A stretch of DNA of 32,640 nt from Ettlia oleoabundans (lineage: Eukaryota > Chlorophyta > Chlorophyceae > Chlamydomonadales). Below the pieces are notes generated by a model, which worked only from the letters and a program-made list of their open reading frames with translations, did no database searches and had not been told where the DNA came from. Shown one piece after another: positions 11,105 through 20,511 of this stretch; within the stretch, counting starts at the first letter, position 1; the number at the start of each line of letters is the position of its first letter. A program made the position numbers and the translations under genes. The stretch lies in assembly GCA_019693395.1 (NCBI GenBank), contig JAAMXP010000311.1, forward strand, positions 1 through 32,640, in the 5' to 3' direction.

Positions 11105-11824
11105 ATGTTCGGGAAGAAGAACAAGGAAAGTGCGTCATCGGCATCAGGGGCCGCAACTAGCAGCAGGTAAGCGTGGCGCTCTCGACAGTCATGCGAGCAG
11201 CAGCTGCACCTTCGGCGTCTTTCTAACCCTGTGCAGCTCTTGTCGTGCAGCAGTCAGCAGCCAACACCCTGCGGTAGCGGCAAGAAGGCGCACGACAAAG
11301 GGGCTGACCAGCAGCCAGCGGCGGCGGTAGCGGCGGCGGCGCCTGCGGCAGCACCCGGCAGCATGCAGCAAAAGCAAGAAGAGGAGAGCCTGTCAAAGTT
11401 CATGTTTGGAGGGTGAGCTCTGAGACTCGCAGCGGTGTGGCACTTTTGCTATGCTGCGCCAAGTCTGGCTAGCTATGGCAAGAACCCACATTTGGTTCTG
11501 GCACCTCTGCGGCCAGACTGCTGCCCACCTTCTGCATGCAATCCAGATGCAGTGCTGGAAGTCGATTGGTTGCTGCAAACTGCTGCTTTGGCTGCCATCT
11601 CACAGCAACGCTCCTTTACTGCCACATCATGCAGGGACGTCGTGGAGGGCAAAGTGCCGCTGATTGGGTATTGCAAAGGCAGCACAGATGCCATTGAGGC
11701 GTGTGTCTGGACACCCGGAACTCTTGTCTTTGCCGACGGCAGCAGCAGCGGCAGCGGCAGCGGCAGCAGTAAGGGGAAGAAAAGTAAGGCAGAAAAGGAG
11801 CAGCGCTTCACTATCCTGTTTTGA
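11105..11824 (+). CDS. Small protein of unknown function, 137 aa, 3 exons
   Basis: I do not recognise this protein. Exons 11105-11166, 11251-11412 and 11635-11824 join in phase to 414 bases (137 aa plus TGA). Introns have good GTAAGC and GTGAGC donors and CAG acceptors. The N-terminus (MFGKKNKESASSASG) and middle are low-complexity Ser/Ala/Gln-rich. A short ordered-looking core follows (SLSKFMFGG, then DVVEGKVPLIGYCKGSTD and EACVWTPGTLVFADG), then a Ser-Gly repeat, a basic stretch KGKKSKAEKEQ and the hydrophobic end RFTILF. No signal peptide or membrane span is visible. It is divergent from the PhoD-like gene. The clean phases and conserved-looking core argue that it is a real gene. A longer reading of the third exon from 11435 without the second intron is possible. 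Confidence 0.68.
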
Positions 11825-12439
11825 CAGTGCAGCTGCGGCCCCCCGTATTTAAGCCAGTTTTCAGCCTGCCTCCAGGCTCAAACAGGGGAGCGCATTCCCT
11901 CTGCTCATGTTGTTGATTTTGTACCCGGCTTTGTTCACTTGCTACCCGATGCTGTTACCTTTTTTGACAGCCTATGTTGCGCTTCTGAGAAGCGTGTGAG
12001 GGGATCGATTACCCTAGGACCCACCACACAGGGGAAGACAGAAGGCGGCCAGGTGAAGTTGATGGGAGACAGGCCCCAAGTAGCCTGCGTTTAGCGTGCG
12101 TTGCGCTGCGCAGCTGCCGACAGGTTCCCAGTGGATACGATTGGCAGCTAGTGGCGCGACTCGTGGCACTCGGCTTGTGAAGAGGCAGCGGCAGTTTATT
12201 TGCGTGCTAACAGCCTAAATAAGTACAGATGCAGCAATGAATACAGCACATTATCAAGGATTGATGTAGCCAGCAGGGCTGAGCCTTCCGACACTTTGAA
12301 GGCTGCTGCAGATCATAGCGGGAAGTGAGCAAAATGGTGGAGCGGCAAGGGTCGAGCGCACAAGGCAGGAAACAGGGGCAAGTACTGCAGCTGTTTGTAT
12401 CAAGGTGGCAAGGTAGAGGGACAGCACTAAACTTCTGCT
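11825..12439. other. Convergent 3'UTR region
   Basis: It lies between the stop codons of the plus-strand 137-aa gene and the minus-strand TPT transporter, so it should contain both 3'UTRs. I see no gene, RNA or repeat of note and no TGTAA on either strand in the expected positions. Confidence 0.5.
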
Positions 12440-15400
12440 TTATTTCTTTGTTGGTGTTAATTTTTTGTCGCTGGCGGCCGTATCGCTGCTGGGCACCGCA
12501 TGATAGCGCGGCAGCCCCTCCCCTCCATTCTTCTCGCCGCTGACGCCCAGGCTGCTGCTGATGGCTGGCGAGCCTTTTGCTTCCGCTGCTATTTGCTGCA
12601 TCTTTATCTGCTGATACCAGAAGAATGCCGCCATGCTGATGCCATAACCCACCCCCTGCACACATGCACCACCGACAGACAGCGGCTCAAAGACCATATG
12701 CGCTTTGAGAAGCCAGCCATAAAACGATTCAGGGATGGGACATTGGATGAGAAAACCGCCAGTAATCGAGCAACAAAGCGACGGAGGCAGTTCCAACCGC
12801 CGGTTGAGCTGGCACAATAGGTCCCCACTGCTGCAAGTCCTTGCTCTGCCAACCACCTCATTTGGCGCTGCTGCCACACATGATGCCAACGTGCTTTACA
12901 TGCTCTGGCAGCCCCGCCACGCCCGCACCCACCTGTAATGCGGTGACTTGCTCCGCAAGCAGCACTATGCCCAGGCACACCACCAGCGCATTCTTGACAG
13001 TGCCCAGCACCTTGAGCGTGAGCGAGGATGCGCACTGCAGCACAGCAGAGAATGACAGATCACAGTGTGTGCAGCACAGCAGAGCATGGCAGATCAGAGC
13101 GTGTGCAGCACAGCACAGCATGCACAGCACAGCAGGGCACATCAAGGTCGCAATGCTGACGCGGATTGTGGCGGAATGGCAACAAAGCAGTCATTACGCA
13201 AGTCAATGAATACAGCTGAGTTGGTGCGATGTCGCCCTTGGCTGCCTCCACTTAAAATCTAGGGATTCCATCCCACTGCCTTCAACCCGCTGCCTTCAGT
13301 CCTGACCTCTGATGAAATGATCTGAGGCATACAGGTGGCGATCGCCCCTGCCGCTGCAGTGGAAGGCCTGATGTACCCCGCACCTGTATGACAATGTATG
13401 CCAGTGAGTTGACTGCAAAGCCCATCATGGCAGCCACGAGGAACTTGGCGGGTTGGTGCCACACCAGCATGAAGGCGCCATCAGCCAGCATGGGCTGCAG
13501 CTCCATCACCAGGCTGCCTATCACCAGCCAGAAGGTGCAGGCAGGCGCTAGGTACATCAGGCCTTCAACTGCAGCGACAAGGGCAGGATTGGGTGCGGGG
13601 AGTTTGTTAAAAACCGCAGCAGCAGCACCAGGGACGAACGACAGACACTCGACATAGAACACAATGGGTTGATAGGTGAGGTCCAACGAGGGTCTGAGAG
13701 CATGGAAAGAGGGAAACTGATGTTTTCGTGGTGCCAGCATGACGAGAAGTGGCATTCAAGATTGCAAGGCAGCGATATCCTTGAAGCGACATCGTAATGG
13801 TCGTGCCTGACAAGCCTGCCATGCAGGCCGTAGCGCTTGGCACCGGCTGCGAACCCTGGGTACTACAAACCACCGCCCGTGGCAACCGGCACCTCAGCAG
13901 CTGCATGCACGCATGCATGCATGCGACCAAGCATTGTGTGCAGCCAATAAGCCAGCCGGCGCTCCCCAGCTTCAGCTTCCCATTGGTCTCACTTGGATGG
14001 AATCGCAGCCCCGTGAGCAGCAGCTGTGTCATGACAAGCCGGACCGATTCAAACATTTCCGACAGAAACATGACAACCACGCCCGTCAAGCTGAGTTTGA
14101 CCTCTCCAGCACTGGCCAGCGCGGTTCCCAACGCAATAAAGCCCACGGACATGATCAGGCGGCGGGTGGGGGTTTCTAGCCGGGCCACAAACAGGGCCAC
14201 CATTGTGATGATGGGGGTGAAGGCCTGCGTGGCGGGAAGAGGCACGTGTAGGGCTTGCCCATCGGAACAAGGGAAGCAGCATGTGCAGACGGCAGCTCAG
14301 CTGCTGCCGCCGCTGACGTTTGCTCATCGCAGCTGTGCAGGGCAACCCGACTCCATCACATTGTCAATCTGGCCATGCACACGTGGACACATCATACACA
14401 GCCGGCAACCTGATGTGCCCGCTTCCCACCACCACGTACCCACCCACCACCACGACTCCACTTCCTTGCTGAGCACGCATAAGTGCACCATAACAATGCG
14501 ATGCCCATGCTCACATAAATAGGCAACCTGCTGCTGGCTGATGTGGCAGTGTCGGCCGGCCACCTCACCTTGAGCATTTGAATGAAAGCGACTGTGAGGT
14601 ACAAGTACACAAGGTTGCCAAAGTGGAGCGTGAGAGCCATGAAGAGGCCCACTGGCAGGATTTTTGAGCAGTAGAAGTGCCATGTCATCGTCTTTTTTGC
14701 TTCAACAACCCTAAACACCTGCCGCCAATCATCCAAGGTTGGTCCGGCACAACACAGCGCAGCATGCAGCGATAACAGTTGGAAGGTCAGTTAAGGAGCG
14801 GGGTGAATTAGCAACGGTGCAGTAGAGGACAACGTCTAGGCTTGCCGGCCCGCACATACAGAGGTTTGCAGCTGAAATGTGCAAAATGCTGTCCAGTGGC
14901 ACAGATTTGCAAGGCTATTCAACAGGCCACCACACCGGCGAGGCAGCCCACCAATCCGGCGGAAGTGCAAGCAGCAGAGACAATCTCCGCCGGCTGTATA
15001 CTTCAGAAGCAGCACAGCGCAGCGTAGCGCGGCGGCGGGGCCCACCCTGCAGCAGAGGGTGCTTGCGAGGCCGCTAAAAGCCATGCCCAGCCCCGACAAC
15101 GCCATGGGGTAATGGAACCCATGGGAAAGGAGGTCCTTGTTCAGCAGGATCAATCCCGAGGAAACGCTCATCCAAGCTGCGCTGGCAACCACGGCGATCA
15201 CCACCTGCGGTGCATGTCAGCAGGAGATGGTCGGCGGTTGCAGGTGGCGGTTGGACCATTGCACCAGCGGGTTGTGACGGGCGCGGCACGCAGCGGAAAT
15301 TGCCCGGTATAAGAATGCAAGCGTGGACGTTGCCGGTTTGTGGTGTGACGTGACTGTGCCGGGGGCAGACCAGGGTGCATTAATGATCAACCCATGGAAC

Positions 15401-15530
15401 AGCAGCAGGGGAGCCTGAGCACCTTTGAAAAGCCAAACATCCTGAACTGGTGCGACGTATCGGCAGCGGCAACGTTAAGAGCGTCCGCCCCCTCCTGCCC
15501 CTTAGGGCGCCGCGCAGGAGGGTAGCTCAT
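12440..15530 (-). CDS. TPT/DUF250 family transporter (sugar-phosphate or nucleotide-sugar), 7 exons, 383 aa
   Basis: An integral membrane exchanger of the drug/metabolite superfamily, TPT branch, as in Golgi or plastid sugar-phosphate and nucleotide-sugar transporters; substrate not decidable. Exons: 15530-15423, 15204-15046, 14718-14569, 14224-13993, 13568-13384, 13034-12933, 12655-12440. Phases agree over 384 codons including TAA. Landmarks are SSGLILLNKDLLSHGFHYP (helix 1), FMALTLHFGNLVYLYLTVAF with QMLK, AFTPIITMV, LASAGEVKLSLTGVV, RFHPIEGLMYLAPACTFW across the exon 4/5 junction, SSLTLKVLGTVKN and the terminal GYGISMAAFFWYQQIKMQQ, followed by a hydrophilic tail ending LTPTKK. This matches the ten-helix layout of the family. 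A start at 15665 would add 45 residues rich in Pro and His; I prefer the later ATG. All introns are GT-AG. Confidence 0.93.
13037..13137. repeat. 34-bp tandem repeat with degenerate third copy in TPT intron 5
   Basis: Two 34-base copies (13037-13070 and 13071-13104) start GCAGCACAGCA and match at most positions. A third, degenerate AGCACAGC-rich copy follows. The array starts right at the acceptor of TPT exon 6 (13034), so it forms the 3' end of the intron on the coding strand. Confidence 0.75.
13902..13925. repeat. Strictly alternating purine-pyrimidine tract (TGCATGC repeats)
   Basis: Twenty-four bases of unbroken pyrimidine-purine alternation built of CATG units, inside TPT intron 4. Such tracts can adopt Z-DNA in principle; here it is only a sequence observation. 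Confidence 0.8.
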
Positions 15531-17947
15531 CAGGGCAACGGAGGCAGGCGGCTGCGATGGCTCAGCACCGTGCCTGTAGTGGGGAGGGGGGCGCCGGTTG
15601 GGCGGCAGGTGGCACTTGGCGTATTGCCGCGGTTTTGGGGGCTGCAACAAAATTTTGATGCCCACGATGCTGGATGCTACTCGACCGCAGCGGGCCGCAC
15701 TTGCGCGCGTTTAGCCGGGATGGTCGGCAAGCTTGACTGCTAGCCCACCCTTGTTGCTTTGTAGTCGAACCTACCTGCGTGTCTGATCAAACAGCCGCCG
15801 ACAGTCTCAGGCTAACTCGAGCGGCAACACAGCGAGCTCTTTCAACTGCAGGTGTACAGCGTCAAATAAGCAGCTCTGCGTTTGGATAGCGCGATGAAAG
15901 GAAAACGCATTTGAGACGTGTCGAACACGCTGTACTGCCCTACTCAGCTGTGGAAAACTGACCAACCTTGGGTGGACCATGGGCTGACACACGTCACAAG
16001 CCGACAAAAGTCGGTAAGTTACTGTGCTTTCGTGGCAATAAGGAGCATAGGTGCCAGCAAACATCAGACGGCTGCTAACCGTCCACTTTGACCTGACGTA
16101 CCCTGGTGCGAGATTTGTGGCCAGGTTATGGCGGTTACAACAACATGCTTCAATGGAAAAAAGTTCAATCTTCGGATGTGTTGATGAAAAGGATGCGCAG
16201 CTATTCCAGCAAAGACATGCAACTGCAAGTTGCTGGAGGGAAGAAATGGTCGCAGGGCAGACCTGTTGCAGCTGCCTGCTATGACCAACGTTCAATGCTG
16301 AGTTAGCAGCGTGATGGCAAACGAACCACGGATGGGGGGTTCGAAACATAATCACAGAGCGCAAGGGTTTACGGAGGCGTGTTTGTGCTGTTAATTTATG
16401 TGTGAGAAGCGGGTGTTGTAACGGCACGGTGTGCAATTGCAGGAGCAGGAGCCTGGCACTTACCACTAAGCAGGAAAGTGCATGAGAAAGTGGTCGGTTA
16501 GTAGGGAGGGAGGGGCAAGTTGGTGAACAGTGGCAAACCCTGCAATGCTGGTGCAGTGCCATGAGGGCGTCACAGAATCACCCCTAGGAGTGGCAAAGCT
16601 GCCGCCAGATGGACATGGCAGTGTGCGGCCCTGATAATACCTTGAAAGAGGCGATGTGAGAGGGAGGGGTGAGAATATGAACAGCGTGGAGTTCCTCCAA
16701 AAACGGGGGTTGTCGGGTTGGGAGGGGGAAGGGGCAACACGGTTGGCGTTGATTTTTTGGGGGGACTGGCAAGGGGTGAGCAGATCCTAACTGGAAATGC
16801 TGCAACCCACAGTTGTCTGGGCGGAGTGGAAGAGTGGTTAGGTAGGTGTGCGAGCTCACCTCAGCAGCGCAGTGAATGCTGCCAGTGGGACGATCAACAG
16901 AGCACCCGCACGCCGGGCGCTGGCAATGTGCCTGATGCCCCCAACAAATCCAGCCCGGGGAGCGGGGATTCTACCGCGGTTCAATTATCCAGCGGCAGAA
17001 CTGTAGGTGCAAGAGAGAGCATGTGCATGTATCCATAAATGAAAATGGAGGAAAAAATGGGGGGCCCAGCACAGCACTGTCCCCTCAACGGCAGCAATAT
17101 GTAGTGAGGTAATGGCCGGTCCAACAAACGGAATGCATGGTGCAGTGCAGGTGAAGTAAGGTGTTGTTCATAATGTTGGTTAAAAAAACCGCCCGGCAGC
17201 CCCCATTCAGCCCCACAAGGGGGATGGGGGTGCGGGCAAGGTGGTGCAGAATGACTGCTCCCTATTGTAACTAAACCACAGAATGCCCCTGGGGAAAAAC
17301 GGCGTGCGTTGTAGGCTAGGATGCCTCCTCTATGGCTGTGAGGGGCCAGCATGCAGGGAAAGGGTTCCGTGAGTCGGGAAGCCGCACAGTCGGTCCAGAC
17401 ATCTGGTAAGAAGAACTCTGGGGTTGGTGTCGAAGGTTGGAGGTGTGGGAAAAGGGAAATAAATGTGCAAATGGAAAGGTGGGCAAAAGCATGGCCCCGC
17501 TCGGTCGAGTTTGCGTACGTTAGGCCCCCTGAAGTGTGCTGGTGCCGCAGCCACTTGTGCGGCAGCCGAGCAGCAAAAAGTACAGGCACAAACAGAGGTG
17601 CCCACAAGTGCTGAAAAAAGAAAACGAATCTCTCAGAAGGGCTCTCAAGAGGGGGAGCCAAAAGAGCATGGAGCAGGCAAGATCGGGCGGTGTAAAGAAG
17701 GGCAGGGTGTTACGGCATGTCTGTTTTTGGATAATGTCAGTGCGTGCGCATGTTCCATATGCAGAGGGGCCTGCTTGCGTGGGTCGGATATTCCCACCAG
17801 ACCACATGGAACATCCGAGTCATATGCGCCTACTTGCGCCTGCACAAGGGTCCGGTGTGCGGGGCGTGGGGGGGTGGGTGGGGGTGTCAGCAAAGATCTT
17901 CTGGCAGCGCAGGCAATACAGGGCACCACCGGGAGCCCTTAACTGCC
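15531..17947. other. 2.4-kb region without a convincing gene
   Basis: It spans from the TPT start to the end of the unknown nuclear gene, both on the minus strand. It should hold the TPT promoter/5'UTR and the 3'UTR of the next gene. Base composition looks less GC-rich than the coding parts. It contains long open frames on the minus strand (15807-16562, 251 codons; 16981-17661, 226 codons) and on the plus strand (17463-17942, 159 codons). None has a conserved motif, splice support or coding-like composition. Confidence 0.5.
17861..17884 (+). other. G-rich tract, possible G-quadruplex
   Basis: Four G runs (GGGG, seven G, GGG, five G) separated by 1-3 bases lie on the plus strand. The tract is about 64 bases past the stop of the minus-strand unknown gene, so its transcript would carry the C-rich complement. 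Confidence 0.6.
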
Positions 17948-19888
17948 TCATGCAGGGAGATGAGGAGGCAGCAGGGTTGCCTGCAAAAGCGCCAAAAGTC
18001 TAAGGCAACCTTTCGCTGCCAGCGCAGCAAGCAAGCCGATCGCCCACCTGGCAGCTTTGCGCGGTGCGCCGGGTGCAGCTTCCTCGTAGCCCTCCTGCCA
18101 GGAAGATTCACCGTCGCTCTCTCCTGGGAGGCACGGCAGCTTGGGCACAGCAGCGCCACCACTGGGCTGATGCTGCAGCGTTGCTTCCTCCTCTGAAGCA
18201 GGCGCGCGATTAGGCACAGGGCTCTTGCGGGCACGCTTCCGGGGCGGAGTCACCGCCATCTGCGCCGCCAGCCCAACAGGCGGCACAAAAGTCAGCGGCG
18301 ATGGAGGCGGCACGGCAGCCGGCGGCGCTACAGCCACTGGTGCAGCCGGAGTGCCGGGGGCTGAGGCGTCGGTGCTGCCGGGCGAGTGCTGCGCAGCCAG
18401 CAGGTCGGCGAATGAGAGCTCACGACGACGAGCTGGCGCCATTGCCGGAGCCGTCTGCAAGCAGTTGCAAGCAGGGGTGCCTAACTGCAAATCAGCAGTG
18501 CAGGAGGCTGGGAAGGGGACCGGTTAGGGGGGAACTCCAACATGCAGCAGTGATATGTGACAAGCCAGTATACACGTGTTAACTGGCACCGGTGGCAGCT
18601 GAGAGCTCATTCGTGTGACAGCGGACCTGTGGCTGGTGACTGCCACGCGTCGCTGTGTCCTCGAGAGAAGGGCTGGTGCATGCTGCCTTGCGCCGCACGC
18701 GCGGTGGCTTGCTGGGAGTGAGGGACGGGACCCTTGGGCTGGGCTTGGGGCGTGCTGGGGTGGTGGTGGTCGCAGACGAGGCGGTGCCTTGCACACGGGA
18801 GGGCATGGGAGGCTTCCAGGCGCAGGGCAGGGGGATGATGTGGTCGCCGCGCAGGCGCACTGCAAGCAGATATGGGGGAAACGGCCGGCGGGAACGAGTG
18901 AGAAGCACTGATAGGCTGCTCAGAAGGATGCATGTGGATAACCCTAGGCAGGGATATGTAGCAGGCAACTGCACTGACGGGACGCACGGAGCATCTTTGG
19001 ATGCTGCATGCTAAGAAACTGAGGGAAATCTACATAGCGAACCAGTTCAGGGTAGTAACAACGGTGAGAAGAGCTTGCCTGAGCCTGTCAGTTTGATGGT
19101 GCAGGGGCGCATGGCGTGCACGAAGCACTTGGACAGTGTGACCACAGGCGCCAAGGGGCGTGCCGCATTACCCTTGCTCAGCACACTGCAGCAGGTTACA
19201 AATGACCAGCACAAGGGGGGTCAGCTTGATTCGCATGAGTGGTGTATGGGAGCGAAGAGGTCACTGAAGGCAGAAGTAGCTTATGCAGCATGCTTGGGTT
19301 TCATAAGAATGCATGCAAGGCTTACCTGGTGTGGGGGATGCCCTGAGGGCCAGGCAGGCTTGGGGAAGTCCTGCTTAGCTCCTGTGGACGCATGCTTGCT
19401 GCTCTGCGGGGCCCCCTCATGGAGATGCCAAATTGGAAGACAGCAGCCAGCGGGCGCGCTGAAGGCAGCCCAGCATGGCCGCCTTTTGCGCGCTGCAACG
19501 TGGCGCCAGCAAGCAGATCTGCGGGCACTTGTGCAAGTGCTGGCTCGAGGCTGTTGTAGCTGTCCAACTGCTCGCTGCACGTCAACTCCATCGAGCAGCT
19601 GGCAATGCGTTCGCTGCAGCTGACTGGCGGCGAGGGTAGTCCTGGCAGGGCGTGCTGCGGTAGCGGCAGAGCAGGGAACTGCACGCTGCTCTCTGGGCTA
19701 CAGAGCCCGCTGAACAAGGCATGCTGCTCTCGCTGCGCCACCGGGGTGGTCACAAATTGGCTCATGCAGGTCACAGAGAGCTGGGGCGCTTGTGGTGAGG
19801 ACATGGCGGGAGACTTGTGGACGAGCAATGCCGCCGGCGTTGAAGGCAGGGCCAGGCGCCGGCGTCGGCGGGTGTGCGAGCGAGTTTC
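17948..19888 (-). CDS. Unrecognised basic, Pro/Ser-rich protein, probably nuclear; at least 469 aa, 5' end unresolved
   Basis: I do not recognise the family. Four exons chain in phase on the minus strand: 19888-19326, 19185-19079, 18859-18627 and 18454-17948 (470 codons including the stop). Exon 1 opens after a TTCAG acceptor, so at least one upstream exon between 19889 and about 20500 is missing. Visible features: TRRRRRL near the start; a long Ser/Pro-rich disordered segment; a compact conserved-looking core across exons 2-3 (TLSKCFVHAMRPCTIKLTGS, then RLRGDHIIPLPCAWKPPMPS); basic clusters PPRVRRKAA and TPPRKRARKSPV that resemble nuclear localisation signals; RRRELSFADLLAAQ; and an acidic stretch near SEEEA and ESDGESSWQEGYEE. 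The intron between exons 2 and 3 has a GC donor (CAG then GCAAGC). The C-terminal end is uncertain: a GTGGGC donor near 18045 could splice to another exon. A nuclear regulatory role is inference only. Confidence 0.62.
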
Positions 19889-20511
19889 CTGAAGCAGGAG
19901 TCTATCGGAAATGAATGGAGACCAGCGACTACGGCATACATATAAAAAGTTGGGAGTAAACCAAGCATAAACATGATGGAGCAGCTCCCTAACTCAGCGG
20001 GGCGTGCGGCGCCATGAACCCTGACTGAATACCGTTTTAGGATCTGTATGAATGCAATTCGAGGGGTCACAACACGAGCTGCCCCACAAGAGTGGGACAG
20101 GCCATGCTCCCGCCACTTTGTAGCCCAAACGCGGGGAGCACCATCCAGGTCCTGAAACAACAAGCAGGCGCCACCCACCTGTCCAATTGGCGTCCTGAGT
20201 CTGATTGAGCACACGCGTTGGCCTTGAACAGTGTGGGAGAGACAAGTGCAACGGGCTTCCTGCTCTTGGCCCCTGGAGCGCCGCTACGGTGATTTGAACG
20301 AAGATGGGTGTCAAGTAACAAGGGAATAGTATGGGCGTGCGTCCGCGAGCCTGCAAGCAGTGGCATGGCCGGGACAGCACACGTGCACGGCTCCGAGGAA
20401 AGCGCCATTTTTGCGCCGCCATGCACGCTCAAAGAGGCATTCTGAGACCTCTCCGTCATTTGCAGATTGCTGAGATTGACGTGACTGTCCAACAAGCCGC
20501 AGCCAGGCACC
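19889..20511. promoter_or_regulatory. Divergent region: 5' part of unknown gene and peroxiredoxin promoter
   Basis: It must contain the missing 5' exon(s) and promoter of the minus-strand unknown gene and the promoter of the plus-strand peroxiredoxin. Candidate minus-strand exons are visible (for example one ending with a GTGGGT donor near 20183, and one after a CAG acceptor near 20152). Several frames fit, so I leave them uncalled. A plus-strand TATAAAAA at 19941-19948 is too far from the peroxiredoxin ATG to be assigned. Confidence 0.45.

Noticed and set aside
13797..14522. 241-codon plus-strand open frame
   Set aside because: Antisense to TPT exons 3-4 and their introns; the minus strand carries the clear membrane protein.
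16325..16350. GGTTCGAAAC-like sequence as a tRNA T-loop
   Set aside because: Flanking bases do not form a T-stem or acceptor stem; no cloverleaf could be drawn.
15807..16562. 251-codon minus-strand open frame
   Set aside because: No start context, motif or family resemblance; Cys/His/Leu-rich composition typical of chance frames; no splice partners.
16981..17661. 226-codon minus-strand open frame
   Set aside because: Pro/His/Phe-rich translation without domain; probably 3'UTR or intergenic sequence downstream of the unknown gene.
17463..17942. 159-codon plus-strand open frame with a basic Lys/Gln-rich part
   Set aside because: Overlaps other open frames and the downstream flank of a minus-strand gene; no recognisable domain.
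19941..19948. TATAAAAA as the peroxiredoxin TATA box
   Set aside because: More than 500 bases from the ATG and probably inside an intron of the divergent gene.
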